A stretch of DNA of 64,000 bases from Microscilla marina ATCC 23134 (GCF_000169175.1 NZ_AAWS01000034.1:1-64000); one strand, 5' to 3'. Counted from the stretch's first letter, positions 34,329 through 43,890 are shown. Numbers and translations: made by a program. The notes: a model not told the origin generated them from the letters alone.

Positions 34329-35201
34329 CTATTTTGATACGTTAAGTAAGCGATAAGCCCCTGAACCTAAGTGCTTAACCAAGATTTTTTTATAAGCCGT
34401 AGTACGTACAAACCTACTTAAGAATTGATTCCAAACGCCCTGCCAGTCACTAGTGGGAGGCATAATCATTCCAAATTCTTCCCCTCCTTTTTGGTCACCT
34501 ACCGAGTGTCTTTTGATGGGCAAACCTCGCTGCAAAGCCGAGGCATAATAGTTAAAGTCAAGTGAGGTAAACGAGCGAGGGTCACTAGCGACTTTTCTGA
34601 GTACCTCTACACTAGAGGATAAATAAATAATCCGCAGGTTGGGGTGATAAAGTTGCTTGAACCGTTCAATGGTTTTGGCGTTGGTAGAGGAGCGCAATGT
34701 GTAGGCTTTCATATGGGCGAAGTCACGTCGCATGTTTTTCAAGTTGCCCAAAGTAGGCACTTTGTGGTGGGTCATCAACACCGACACATTGTAAATAAAT
34801 GCAGGAGTAAACTTAAACTGTTTTCGGCGCTTAGGGGTAATCGTAATGTTACCCAAACCAAACACTCCTCCTTTGCCTTGTTTTACATTACGTAAAAAAA
34901 TAGGAAAGTGGTCACTGCGTCCTTTCACTCTAATACTCAACTGCTTGACTCCTCTGGTAGTTTTGAGGTATTTTACAAATTGTTGTACGATGTCTATACA
35001 AACTCCAGTAAGTTTTCCGTTCGCATCGCGGTATACCAACCCAGGAGTATCTATATAGGTAAGCACTATAGTGCCCGACTTGCTTTGGTTTACCTTAGCC
35101 CAGGTATCGCCCACAAGCTGAGTTTGGGCTTTTAGCCGGGGGGTGTATGCCAATGCAGTCAGTACAAGTACCCATATTTTTATCTGTAAATTATAAAACA
35201 T
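34329..35201 (-). CDS. Periplasmic solute-binding-like protein (SBP_bac_3 type)
   Basis: The start at ATG 35201 (MFYNLQIKIWVLVLTALAYTP) gives a signal peptide and a 290-residue protein; an upstream start at 35240 is less likely. The body resembles family-3 amino-acid-type binding proteins: GLVYRDANGKLTGVCIDIVQQFVKYLK (~55-80), GVFGLGNITITPKRRKQFKFTPAFIYNVSVL (~115-145) and EEFGMIMPPTSDWQGVWNQFL near the end. There are no permease or ATPase genes alongside, so it may be a sensor-type or orphan binding protein. Ligand unknown. Confidence 0.8.
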   Translation of the reverse strand: MFYNLQIKIWVLVLTALAYTPRLKAQTQLVGDTWAKVNQSKSGTIVLTYIDTPGLVYRDANGKLTGVCIDIVQQFVKYLKTTRGVKQLSIRVKGRSDHFPIFLRNVKQGKGGVFGLGNITITPKRRKQFKFTPAFIYNVSVLMTHHKVPTLGNLKNMRRDFAHMKAYTLRSSTNAKTIERFKQLYHPNLRIIYLSSSVEVLRKVASDPRSFTSLDFNYYASALQRGLPIKRHSVGDQKGGEEFGMIMPPTSDWQGVWNQFLSRFVRTTAYKKILVKHLGSGAYRLLNVSK

Positions 35202-35365
35202 AATTAATCCATTTTCAAAGTTTAAGGGGACAATAAGCACAGCTTATGACAATTTGTATAGGCTATATTGTTTATCCCCTATGGCAGTTTTTCATATTAA
35301 CACCATGAAAAATAGCTTAAATAGTTGTTTTTTACAACAAAATACTGAAAAAATACCAACATTGG

Positions 35366-35851
35366 CTAAGAAGGTACGGACAACTCTGTTGCGCTTAAAA
35401 ATATATTGGCTTGCCAGTAAAATTGCTTTCGTTGCCCAAAAGTATGGACAAGCTTTTGGTACATAGCGTCGTAGTCTGCTTGTTGGTACAGTGGGCGATC
35501 CTGACTTTTGTTGGTCATTCGTTGGGCTATAGTGTACAAAGGAGTGTCGATAAATACACTGGTACCCGCCCGGTTTATTCTGTCCATATTGTCGAAAAAA
35601 CAAGGAGCGCCTCCACCTGTAGCGATTACTTGGGTAGTGGGTGGTTGAGCAATTATTTCGTGCAAAACGGCTTGTTCAAGGCGACGAAAATGTGCTTCAC
35701 CATCTTGTTCAAAAATAGTGGGAATGCTTTTTTGCGCTTTTTGTTCTATCAGCTCATCCATATCTACAAATGGAATTTGCCATTCGCTGGCGAGTTGTTT
35801 GCCCACCGAGGATTTGCCTGAACCGGGCATTCCTATCAAAAAAATTAGCAT
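35366..35851 (-). CDS. aroK: Shikimate kinase
   Basis: A 161-residue NMP-kinase-fold enzyme phosphorylating shikimate with ATP in aromatic amino-acid synthesis. The P-loop GMPGSGKSS (~7-15), shikimate-binding DMDELIEQ (~31-38) and FRRLEQAVL (~56), the GGGAP loop (~79-83) and the lid Arg in QDRPLY (~116-121) are present. Slightly short but complete. It is monocistronic on the minus strand. Confidence 0.95.
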   Translation of the reverse strand: MLIFLIGMPGSGKSSVGKQLASEWQIPFVDMDELIEQKAQKSIPTIFEQDGEAHFRRLEQAVLHEIIAQPPTTQVIATGGGAPCFFDNMDRINRAGTSVFIDTPLYTIAQRMTNKSQDRPLYQQADYDAMYQKLVHTFGQRKQFYWQANIFLSATELSVPS

Positions 35852-35976
35852 GGAATTATCAAAAAAGGTTTGAAAGTAAATGAATATTCTAACAAGTGAA
35901 CTTGCTTGGTTTGACTAGAGCCGATAGAAAAGCAAAGTGTTTGGTCAGGGATTAAAAAACTAAGATGAGCATAGCA

Positions 35977-36867
35977 TTACCCTTCAAGTGATTGGTTAGA
36001 GGCGTTGTTGTCAGGTTGAGGCATTTCGTCTGGTTTTACCTCTGTTTTGCCTTCTTTTTTGTTAGAGTTATCTTCGTTAAGCAGCAAAGTAAGCCTTTGT
36101 GTCATGGCTTTGGGGTCAAGGTTTCGGTAAATTTTACCATTGCGTACAATGGACATTTGCCCGGTTTCTTCTGACACCACCACCACCACCGCATCGGCTA
36201 TTTCGGTGAGCCCAATGGCTGCTCGGTGGCGCAAACCCAGCGAGGCAGGCAGCGAATCGTTTTCTGACACAGGCAAGATACAACGGGCGGCTACCACCCT
36301 ACCATCCATGCTTATGATAACAGCCCCGTCGTGTAAAGGGCTAAACTTTTGAAAAATAGAAATCAGTAAACGCTTAGATACAATGGCATCAATTTCGTCG
36401 CCTGATTCGGCGTAAAACTTTAGTTCAGAACTGCGAGAAAAAACCACCAGTGCTCCAGTAAGCGATGCGGACATTTCTTGTGCGGCTTCTACCACCGCGT
36501 TTATCTTAAAGGTATTTTCTGACGAAGAGGTTCTGCTCCAGAAGCTTTTGATAAAACTATACCTGCCAAAAGGGGTAGCCTTGCCTATTACCAGCAAAAA
36601 CTTACGTATTTCTTGTTGAAACAAGATTATAATGACCAACACCCCTACACCCATAAATTGCCCCAAAATAGTACTCAACAATTCCATTCCGGCGGCAGAT
36701 ACCATCAGGTAAAGTGCGTATACTGCCAGTCCTCCCAACAAAATACGCGAAGCAACACTTCCCTTTACCAAATTATATAACTGATACATGATAAAACTCA
36801 CCAACAAAATGTCTAAAATGTCGGCAAAGTTCATGTCCAGAAAACCTATGGAAATAAGAAATATCAT
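35977..36867 (-). CDS. cdaA: Diadenylate cyclase CdaA (c-di-AMP synthase)
   Basis: A 296-residue protein with three N-terminal membrane helices (~8-95) and a DisA_N diadenylate cyclase domain (~100-255). The catalytic HDGAVII (~180) and ligand-binding RHRAAIG (~215) motifs are intact. The C-terminal tail (~260-296) is hydrophilic and rich in Lys/Glu/Asn. It makes the second messenger c-di-AMP, which in other bacteria governs potassium and osmotic balance. folP lies upstream on the same strand, an arrangement common in Bacteroidota, but here 322 bases with hairpins separate them. Confidence 0.95.
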   Translation of the reverse strand: MIFLISIGFLDMNFADILDILLVSFIMYQLYNLVKGSVASRILLGGLAVYALYLMVSAAGMELLSTILGQFMGVGVLVIIILFQQEIRKFLLVIGKATPFGRYSFIKSFWSRTSSSENTFKINAVVEAAQEMSASLTGALVVFSRSSELKFYAESGDEIDAIVSKRLLISIFQKFSPLHDGAVIISMDGRVVAARCILPVSENDSLPASLGLRHRAAIGLTEIADAVVVVVSEETGQMSIVRNGKIYRNLDPKAMTQRLTLLLNEDNSNKKEGKTEVKPDEMPQPDNNASNQSLEG

Positions 36868-37189
36868 AATTGATGCAATCCTTTTAGAGTAGTTTTTACC
36901 GTGTAAATATAAAATAGAGTGATTAGTATAACCAATTAATTGGCACTAAAGCATAAGTTTATTTTTTGTTCAGCGGGGTAAATGTACAGTTTGGTACACT
37001 GGAGGTTAAATAAACACAGAATAAGTTCAAGTGTATTTTGCTTGCGAATGAACTTGAAAAATTAAGCTAAAGACTGTAGTAGGTAACAAGTAAAAAACGC
37101 ACCAATATTCATTGGTAAAGACCTGGAAATCATCTTTTGAGCAAAGTTCTTCACAAGAGCGTTTTTTTACACCAATGCTCTTTGGTCAA
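36868..37189. other. folP-cdaA spacer with hairpins
   Basis: Contains AAAAAACGC (37092-37100) and GCGTTTTTT (37159-37167), a perfect 9-bp stem on a ~58-base loop that itself includes the palindrome-like ACCAATATTCATTGGT (~37101). A second related palindrome ACCAATGCTCTTTGGT starts at ~37171. Read on the minus strand this ends in TTTTTTAC, so it can terminate the folP transcript. No gene. Confidence 0.5.
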
Positions 37190-38068
37190 CTATTCATTTT
37201 CGGTCAAACAAAACCTGTTCAGCGCCTCTACCATCGCTATAGCATCTTTTGCCGCTTTTACATCGTGTACCCGTAAAATATTTGCCCCATTTTGCAATGC
37301 TACTGTATGGAGTGCAATGGTGCCATACAATGCCTCGTCTGCTGAATTTTGCAACGTTTTATAGATCATAGACTTGCGGGAAATACCTGCCAGCACGGGC
37401 AAACCCAGCGTCTGAAACATACGCAAGTGTTGTAGCAAGTGAAAGTTTTGAGGGATGTTCTTAGCAAAGCCAAAGCCTGGGTCAATGATTACATCGTGTA
37501 CACCCAGTTGTTTGAGTTTGGCTACCTTTTGCTGTAAGTCGAGCAATACCTCCGATACCAAGTGTTCGTATTCATTGAGGGTGGTCATTGTTTGGGGAGT
37601 ACCCCGCATGTGCATCAATATGTATGGTACTTGTAAACGTGCTACCGTGTCGAACATCTGATGGTCAAGGTTGCCCCCCGAAATATCGTTGATGATACAA
37701 GCCCCGGCATTGACTGCTTCTGAGGCAACACTGGCTCGAAACGTATCTATTGAGAGGTAGGCGTGTGGGTAGTTTTTAAGAATAAGTTCAATTGCCGGCA
37801 GTACCCGGTCGATTTCTTCTTGTGTTCCAATGTCATCAGCGTTTGGACGCGACGAGTATCCTCCAATATCGATGATATCAGCTCCTTCGTCCAAAAAACG
37901 GGAGACTTTAGAAAGTATTTGATCACTGAGCTGATGCCTTCCCCCATCATAAAACGAGTCAGGAGTCACATTTAAAATCCCCATTACTATTGGGCGGTTA
38001 AGTAACATGAGTGTCCCCTTGAGACAGAGTGTTTTTTTTGAGTAAAATATTGTACCTTTCGCTTGCAT
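37190..38068 (-). CDS. folP: Dihydropteroate synthase
   Basis: A 292-residue TIM-barrel enzyme joining p-aminobenzoate to the pterin pyrophosphate in folate synthesis, the sulfonamide target. Motifs: VMGILNVTPDSFYDGG (~28-43), GADIIDIGGYSSRP (~59-72), ISGGN (~123), VIDPGFGFAKN (~185-195) and GISRKSMIYK (~219-228). The start at ATG 38068 matches the usual ~25-residue lead before the MGILNV strand. Transcribed toward cdaA. Confidence 0.96.
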   Translation of the reverse strand: MQAKGTIFYSKKTLCLKGTLMLLNRPIVMGILNVTPDSFYDGGRHQLSDQILSKVSRFLDEGADIIDIGGYSSRPNADDIGTQEEIDRVLPAIELILKNYPHAYLSIDTFRASVASEAVNAGACIINDISGGNLDHQMFDTVARLQVPYILMHMRGTPQTMTTLNEYEHLVSEVLLDLQQKVAKLKQLGVHDVIIDPGFGFAKNIPQNFHLLQHLRMFQTLGLPVLAGISRKSMIYKTLQNSADEALYGTIALHTVALQNGANILRVHDVKAAKDAIAMVEALNRFCLTENE

Positions 38069-38083
38069 TCAACAAATTTGCTT

Positions 38084-38324
38084 AGAGCTTGTTTAAATTT
38101 TGCCCGGATTATAATTTTTACACAGGCTTTTGGGTGTAAATCAGGGATTTGATATAATGTTCAACCCTCAAACTTTTCGGTTTTCACTCGAAACAGAAAC
38201 TTTATACATATTCTTATGTAAAATTGTAGTGCATTAAAAAAAAAGTTGAAAAATGAATGATTCTTTAGAGTTTGTTTAAAATTCATCATAAAACCTGCTG
38301 TAAACGAAAGTTTAAACAAGCTCT
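38084..38324. repeat. Inverted repeats of the AGAGCTTGTTTAAA motif
   Basis: AGAGCTTGTTTAAA at 38084-38097 and its exact complement TTTAAACAAGCTCT at 38311-38324 bracket 241 bases. A near-copy AGAGTTTGTTTAAA at 38267-38280 makes a smaller hairpin with the same right arm. The motif recurs at 2025-2038 and, as TAAACAAGCTCTTA, at 20834-20847. It lies between divergent folP and the DoxX gene. Confidence 0.55.
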
Positions 38325-38439
38325 TATCCGTTTCTCAACCAATATAGGCAGATCATTGTTTTACGCAAAAATGTAAGAGGTAAAAAATACTTAAACAACC
38401 ACGCGTGGTGTTTGTTTGATTATAAAAAATGACCAACTC

Positions 38440-39627
38440 ATGAAAATCCTGAATAGAACTATAAGCTTTTTGGTAGGTGCCCTTTTTATTTTTTCAGGGC
38501 TGATTAAACTCAATGACCCTACCGGAACCGAGATTAAACTACACGAGTATTTTGAAGTGTTCAAAAGTGATCCTTACCTTGGAAACCTGGGTGCTTTCTG
38601 GGAGTTTTTGGCACCCTACAGCCTTTGGCTTGCCATTATACTTACCGTGCTAGAGGTAGTGCTGGGTTTCAACTTGTTGTTACACCACCGTGCCAAAACT
38701 ACACTAAGGTCGTTGTTGGCTTTGATTGTCTTTTTTACCTTCCTCACCTTTTATTCCTGGTTTTTCGACAAAGTAAAAGATTGTGGTTGCTTTGGCGATG
38801 CTATTCCACTGACTCCTTTCCAGTCATTTATGAAAGATGTCATACTTACCGTCATGATTGTGTGGTTATTGATCCAACGTCATCAAATTACCCCTATGTT
38901 ATCGGTGAGGGTAGGGTCGGTGCTGTCTATACTTGCTACCATTGGAGCCACTGTATTTGGTTTTTATACGGTACGTCATCTTCCAGTGAAAGACTTCAGA
39001 GCTTATAAAGTAGGTGCCAATCTGCCTGCCAATATGAAACCCAAAGAAAAGCTTAAGTACGGCGAAGAATTATATATTTATAAAGATCTCAAGGAAGGCA
39101 AAGAGTTGAAGATCAAGGGGACAGACTATACCAAAGACTGGAAAAAATATTCGGATACTACCCAATACAAGTTTGTAAAACTGGAAAAACCCTTGCTCAA
39201 CCCTGAAGCTTTGCCCAAAATCACCGATTTTAAGGTGTTCAGTACCGATGGAACAGACTTTACCACCCAAGTGTTGCAGGGCACCAAAATGTACATCGTG
39301 ATTCCTGACGTATACAAGATCAAAAACGGACAAAAGGTAGTGGTAACTGAGGCAAGCGCGTATGTCAAAATAGGTGCATTGGTAAAAGAACTGCGTCAAA
39401 ACAAAATTCAGCCTATAGTGCTTACTGCTGCCGGAGCTCAAGACATAGAAGAATTTAGACATAAGGTACAACTTGCCGTTAGTTATTATTTTGTAGATAA
39501 GAAGGTGCTCAAAACAATGATAAGGGCCAACCCTGGCTTGATGTTGTTGAAAGATGGTACCGTAAAAGGTAAATGGCATCACAACGACACCCCAAAAATA
39601 GAGGCAGTGACTCAGTTGCTGAAGTGA
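38440..39627 (+). CDS. BT_3928-family DoxX-like membrane protein with C-terminal thioredoxin-like part
   Basis: Start chosen at ATG 38440 (MKILNRTISFLVGALF); an upstream in-frame TTG adds eight residues. Four membrane helices (~5-170) form a DoxX-like core with GALFIFSGLIKLNDPTGTEIKL at the beginning and the conserved KDCGCFGDAIPLTP loop (~115-128). The long C-terminal part (~185-395) looks like an exported redox domain without a CxxC, ending in NPGLMLLKDGTVKGKW. Family members in Bacteroidota are linked to envelope redox. The DUF1599 and tpiA neighbours often seen with it are absent here. Confidence 0.85.
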   Translation: MKILNRTISFLVGALFIFSGLIKLNDPTGTEIKLHEYFEVFKSDPYLGNLGAFWEFLAPYSLWLAIILTVLEVVLGFNLLLHHRAKTTLRSLLALIVFFTFLTFYSWFFDKVKDCGCFGDAIPLTPFQSFMKDVILTVMIVWLLIQRHQITPMLSVRVGSVLSILATIGATVFGFYTVRHLPVKDFRAYKVGANLPANMKPKEKLKYGEELYIYKDLKEGKELKIKGTDYTKDWKKYSDTTQYKFVKLEKPLLNPEALPKITDFKVFSTDGTDFTTQVLQGTKMYIVIPDVYKIKNGQKVVVTEASAYVKIGALVKELRQNKIQPIVLTAAGAQDIEEFRHKVQLAVSYYFVDKKVLKTMIRANPGLMLLKDGTVKGKWHHNDTPKIEAVTQLLK

Positions 39628-39817
39628 GTTTATAAGGTGAAAGAATAATAATTTAAAATAGGCTGTTATATTTGCAAACAAAAATGATAACTTAGCAATG
39701 AGCTTGCTTAAGGTTTTTTCTTTGCTATCAAAAGAATTATTTTAAGACAAGCTCAACAATAAATAGCCAAAATAATGTACATTGGTGAGCCAATGTAACA
39801 GCCCTAAAAAAGAATAT

Positions 39818-40870
39818 ATGATTGGTTTTATCTTACGACGACTTGGGTATGGGATAATGGTAGTGTTGGGGGTAGTCTTTGTCGTGTTCTTCTTGTTCCA
39901 TGTGTTACCCGGCGACCCGGTAGGGGTGTTGGTAGGAGAGCATGGCTCTAAAGAAGTGCGTGAGAATATTACCAAAGACTTGGGGCTTAATAAAAGTTTG
40001 CCAGTGCAATTTGCCTATTACCTCAATGACCTCTCGCCTATATCGGTACATACCGACAATAAAGCACACCAGGAAAAGTATAAATATTTCACCTTATTGC
40101 CTGTCGGTAAGCGTACCCTGGTAGTCAAGTATCCTTACCTGAGGCGGTCGTATCGAACCAACAAAAAAGTGAGTGAAATACTGATGGAAAACATAGGCGC
40201 TACCTTGGTATTGGCGGTCGTTTCTATGTTTTTTGCTACCCTTATAGGCATTGTATTCGGTATTTTTGCCGCACTCAACCAAAATACTTTTGTAGATTAC
40301 TCCTTGGTTACTATTTCAGTACTGGGAATTTCTACTCCATCTTTTGTCATGGCCATTACTATTTCGGTCATCTTTGGCTATTACCTCAAAGACTACACCG
40401 GGCTTTCGCATATTGGGTCGCTTTGGGAAACCTCTATTGAGGGTACCACTCTAAAGCTCAAAAACCTTATTTTGCCCGCCACTACACTGGCACTTCGTCC
40501 GTTGGCCATCATAGTACAACTCACCCGAAGCTCTATGCTGGATGTTATGTCGCAAGACTACATAAGAACTGCTCGTGCCAAGGGTTTGCTCTTTTACAGA
40601 GTGGTGGCAAAACATGCCCTCAAAAATGCATTGAATCCAGTAATTACAGCAGTGTCAGGCTGGTTGGCTTCACTGATGGCAGGTACATTTTTTATTGAAT
40701 ATGTGTTTGACTGGAAAGGCTTGGGGTATACCATTATCAAGGCGGTAGAAGACCGCGACTTACCCATTATTATGGGAACCACCATTTTTATTGCCTGTAT
40801 TTTTGTTGTGATCAACATTCTGGTAGACATTCTCTACTCTACCATTGACCCACGAATTAAGCTGAAGTAG
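39818..40870 (+). CDS. OppB/DppB-type ABC transporter permease
   Basis: The start at ATG 39818 (MIGFILRRLGYGIMVVLGVVF) gives the classic N-terminus of dipeptide/oligopeptide permeases; 350 residues. Features: VFFLFHVLPGDPVGVLVGE (~25-43), an extra ~50-residue periplasmic segment (~65-115), then about five helices and the EAA loop YIRTARAKGLLFYRVVAKHALKNALNPVI (~247-275). The larger periplasmic segment is typical of Bacteroidota members. No OppC, ATPase or binding protein is near, so the partners are encoded elsewhere. Confidence 0.92.
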   Translation: MIGFILRRLGYGIMVVLGVVFVVFFLFHVLPGDPVGVLVGEHGSKEVRENITKDLGLNKSLPVQFAYYLNDLSPISVHTDNKAHQEKYKYFTLLPVGKRTLVVKYPYLRRSYRTNKKVSEILMENIGATLVLAVVSMFFATLIGIVFGIFAALNQNTFVDYSLVTISVLGISTPSFVMAITISVIFGYYLKDYTGLSHIGSLWETSIEGTTLKLKNLILPATTLALRPLAIIVQLTRSSMLDVMSQDYIRTARAKGLLFYRVVAKHALKNALNPVITAVSGWLASLMAGTFFIEYVFDWKGLGYTIIKAVEDRDLPIIMGTTIFIACIFVVINILVDILYSTIDPRIKLK

Positions 40871-40983
40871 AGCCAAAAACTGGGTTCTATCTGAAGCATT
40901 CATTTCACCTCTATTTTGAAAAAATGAAGCTGCTTCTTATTTAAAATTACCCAATACCCAGTTCCCAGCACCTAATGCCTTAT

Positions 40984-41997
40984 TCAAAACAAGTCCAACA
41001 CTTTCAGAAACTGCTCCAGCTGATCATCGTCAAAGTCGAGGTGAGTTACAAAACGCATGGTGAGTTTGTCCATCATTCCAGCAAGAATTCCGTGGTTTTT
41101 AAGGTGAGCCAGCAAACGCTCTACCGTATCGTGGTTGGGCAAATCAAACAATACAATGTTGGTTTGGACAGGTATCAGGTTTAGCACATAACTTTTAGTG
41201 GTCAGGTGTTGGGCAATGGTTTGTGCCCGTTGGTGGTCGTTGCTGAGGCGTGCCACGTGATTGTCAAGGGCATAAATGCCCGCTGCTGCCATATACCCCA
41301 CTTGGCGCATAGCTCCACCCAATACTTTGCGGCTGCGCTTGGCTTTTTTGATCAACTCATGACTACTCAGCACCAGCGAGCCTACCGGACACCCTAGCCC
41401 CTTTGACAAACAAATAGAAATGGTGTCAAAATACTGCCCATAGTCTTGAGCTTTGTCGCCAGTAGATACTAAGGCATTGAATACTCTTGCCCCATCCAGA
41501 TGCGTTTTTAGTTGGTGTTGGCGGGCAGCAGTAGTTACAGCCTTGATCTGGTCTAGGGTATAACAAGTGCCACCTGCCCGGTTTACCGAGTTTTCGAGCG
41601 CCACTACACTTGTGGTTGGGTAGTGAATGTTGTCATCGTTTACATTGTTTGACACATCGGCAGGGTGCAATATGCCATTTTGCGAGTGTATGAGGCGGGT
41701 ACTTACTTGCGAATTATACGCCAGTCCGCCTCCTTCATATTTATAAATATGTGCCCCATTGTAACAAATAATTTCGTCTTGTGGTTGGGTCAAAACCCGC
41801 ATGGCTATTTGGTTGGTCATTGTACCAGAAGGACAAAAAAGAGCGGCTTCCATGCCAAACATGTCAGCTGCTTTTTGTTGCAACTGGTTTACGGTCATAT
41901 CTTCGTCGTACACATCGTCGCCTACTGTTGCTCCCCACATTGCCTCAAGCATAGGTGGAGTAGGTTTAGTTATGGTGTCGCTTCTTAAATCTATCAT
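40984..41997 (-). CDS. Low-specificity L-threonine aldolase
   Basis: A 337-residue PLP enzyme splitting L-threonine or allo-threonine to glycine and acetaldehyde. It begins with MIDLRSDTITKPTPPM, characteristic of the GLY1/LtaE family. The catalytic segment LSKGLGCPVGS holds the PLP lysine (~198), LDGAR (~166) the Asp that holds the pyridine nitrogen, and GGAMRQVGYMAAAG (~224) the conserved C-terminal loop. Single gene, convergent with the permease. Confidence 0.95.
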   Translation of the reverse strand: MIDLRSDTITKPTPPMLEAMWGATVGDDVYDEDMTVNQLQQKAADMFGMEAALFCPSGTMTNQIAMRVLTQPQDEIICYNGAHIYKYEGGGLAYNSQVSTRLIHSQNGILHPADVSNNVNDDNIHYPTTSVVALENSVNRAGGTCYTLDQIKAVTTAARQHQLKTHLDGARVFNALVSTGDKAQDYGQYFDTISICLSKGLGCPVGSLVLSSHELIKKAKRSRKVLGGAMRQVGYMAAAGIYALDNHVARLSNDHQRAQTIAQHLTTKSYVLNLIPVQTNIVLFDLPNHDTVERLLAHLKNHGILAGMMDKLTMRFVTHLDFDDDQLEQFLKVLDLF

Positions 41998-42334
41998 GCA
42001 AAAAAATATAATTTGAAGTTGTTGTTTTACAAATAATCTGAATCACTTCGCGTTTTCGAATTGGCAGTAATTTATCCATACAGTTAAAACAAAAACAGGG
42101 GATTAAAGCATTCCTTGGACGCTTTTGTGCGCCTTTAAGTATTTTGTTATACTAAGCTTTAGGCAAGCTTTGCTTGATGAATGCCTATAGAATGACTGTT
42201 TACCCAAGTATAGTAGTGTATGGGTCTCAGTAAATTCATCGCAAAACTTTTCGAATACAAAAACTTAAACAAGCGTTGTTTATGTTTCATTCGCAAATTA
42301 ATTATTTATTTTGCGTAAAATAATATAAAAATCT
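41998..42334. other. Divergent intergenic region
   Basis: 337 bases between the aldolase and the secreted LRR gene. AAGCTTTAGGCAAGCTTTGCTTG near 42153 contains overlapping AAGC/GCTT arms, and CTTAAACAAGC near 42266 is a relative of the TTTAAACAAGCTCT motif. No gene or clear promoter. Confidence 0.35.
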
Positions 42335-42982
42335 ATGATAAACGATCGTAAGTCATTCATTCTGATATTGAGCTTTTTGGGCATCATTGTTTTTTCGGCC
42401 AATGCCCAAAAAGAAAAACCCAAACCATTTGAATACGCAAAACTCTTTACCGAAAAAGAGTTGAAAACCAAGCGACTTTACGCTAATTTGGGAGCAAGTA
42501 CTATTAAACAATATAAAGAAGTTTTTAAACTAAGACTTCGAAGTATGGGTGGTTTTCATGGCAAAATAGATGCTATTCCATCATTTGTTGATACGCTCAA
42601 AAACCTTCAGTACTTGTATGTGCGCGGAGAAGCACTGACCACCTTGCCATTGTCAATGGAAGCCTGCAAAAATATGCAGTTTTTACATTTGAGCAGTAAT
42701 AGATTTACTGAAATACCCCAGGTTATTTTTACTTTCAAACATTTGAAGTTATTGGATTTGCGCGCCAACAGTTTCAAGGAGATTCCTTTTGATATAGGCA
42801 ACTTTTCCGAGCTTGAGTACTTGTATTTAGGGCAAAACTCTGCGCTTACGTTATTACAATTAGATGCAATGAAAAAACTAACCAAGCTCAAAAATCTTGA
42901 CCTTACGGGTACCAACATCCCTCTGCGCCAAGCTAAAGAAATTCAAAAATTGCTGCCCAATTGTAAAGTATTGCATGATTGA
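42335..42982 (+). CDS. Secreted leucine-rich-repeat protein
   Basis: A 215-residue protein with a signal peptide (FILILSFLGIIVFSANAQ). After ~60 residues come about five LRR units (LQYLYVRGEALTTLPLSM, MQFLHLSSNRFTEIPQVIF, LKLLDLRANSFKEIPFDIG, LEYLYLGQNSALTLL, LKNLDLTGTNI). The C-terminal cap resembles that of the cytoplasmic LRR protein at 12818-13945 (IPLRQAKEI against IPLKKISEV). It is probably periplasmic or outer-membrane facing, with a binding role. Terminated by a hairpin 45 bases on. Confidence 0.85.
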   Translation: MINDRKSFILILSFLGIIVFSANAQKEKPKPFEYAKLFTEKELKTKRLYANLGASTIKQYKEVFKLRLRSMGGFHGKIDAIPSFVDTLKNLQYLYVRGEALTTLPLSMEACKNMQFLHLSSNRFTEIPQVIFTFKHLKLLDLRANSFKEIPFDIGNFSELEYLYLGQNSALTLLQLDAMKKLTKLKNLDLTGTNIPLRQAKEIQKLLPNCKVLHD

Positions 42983-43026
42983 TAAAGGGGCTAAATAGCC
43001 GTACCTGGCAGGTATACAATACAAAG

Positions 43027-43052
43027 AAAACCACTTTTGAGTGGTTTTTTTA
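43027..43052 (+). terminator. Rho-independent terminator
   Basis: AAAACCACT (43027-43035), a 4-base loop, AGTGGTTTT (43040-43048) and more T residues. Confidence 0.85.
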
Positions 43053-43124
43053 TTGTTATAAAGATTAACATAATGTTTTGTTATGAAAATGTGCATCAAT
43101 GCCCATATTATCTTGGTCAAGTTG

Positions 43125-43142
43125 TTTTTGTAGTTTTACTTA
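43125..43142 (+). promoter_or_regulatory. Shared 18-base upstream motif
   Basis: TTTTTGTAGTTTTACTTA is identical to 19044-19061, and in both places lies 42-53 bases before a start codon. In the other copy it overlaps a perfect -7 box. Probably promoter-proximal. Confidence 0.4.
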
Positions 43143-43194
43143 ATAGTGGGTAAAGATTTTGTTGTAAATTGAGTATCATCTATTTTTACAGTAT

Positions 43195-43890
43195 ATGAAA
43201 GTCCTTATTTACTCTTTTTTGTGCTGGGGTCTTTGGGTAGCTTGCCTTCCGGCACAAGCACAAACTACCCAGCAGCAGTTTGTAAAACGCTTGAGAGGCT
43301 ATCAGGTAATATTGGCAAAGCAATACATCAAAGAAAGTGGTGGAATGTTGCCCGATACTACCTCACCTGCTGCGCTTATTGCGAACGAAAAAATAGGAAT
43401 ATTTGCCAAAATGAACAGCCAAACGGCAGAGTTTATATTGGGTGGTCGTCCTTATGCTTACAATGTGCAGGTAGTACAATGGTCAACCTCAAGGGGCAAA
43501 AAGTTTTGGACAGTTATTCGCTACCTGGCAAATTACGGAGAACCATCTAAACCGATTCGTTTCAAGGATTTCAAAATCATTGACCTTCAGTTTAGAAATA
43601 TCAAAGCACAAGTGTTGCCCAAAACTACTATGACCCGTTGGCAACAAGCTTATGAGGCGAGCATTAAGAAAAATTGCGATAATTATAAGGGACAAAAAAT
43701 AGGTTCGCTGGACGATCCTGTTTCTGAAACTATGACCTTGTCGTTGGGGTATGGAGGCACTACAAACGATCGGGCAATGTCTTTTACGGTACGATTGCGT
43801 TACAAAACCCGTTACACTGTATGTACATTGTTTATGGGTGAATTGATGTTTAACAAGACAAAGGGTATATTTGAATTTAAAGCGTATTGA
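43195..43890 (+). CDS. Secreted protein of unknown family
   Basis: 231 residues with a signal peptide (LIYSFLCWGLWVACLPAQAQ). The mature protein mixes helical (QFVKRLRGYQVILAKQYIKE) and beta stretches, with Cys in KKNCDNYK and YTVCTLF that could form a disulfide. No known domain is recognised. It lies 24 bases before fecR on the same strand, in the place where an ECF sigma gene would normally stand, so it may be co-expressed with the FecR/TonB-receptor pair. Confidence 0.75.
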   Translation: MKVLIYSFLCWGLWVACLPAQAQTTQQQFVKRLRGYQVILAKQYIKESGGMLPDTTSPAALIANEKIGIFAKMNSQTAEFILGGRPYAYNVQVVQWSTSRGKKFWTVIRYLANYGEPSKPIRFKDFKIIDLQFRNIKAQVLPKTTMTRWQQAYEASIKKNCDNYKGQKIGSLDDPVSETMTLSLGYGGTTNDRAMSFTVRLRYKTRYTVCTLFMGELMFNKTKGIFEFKAY

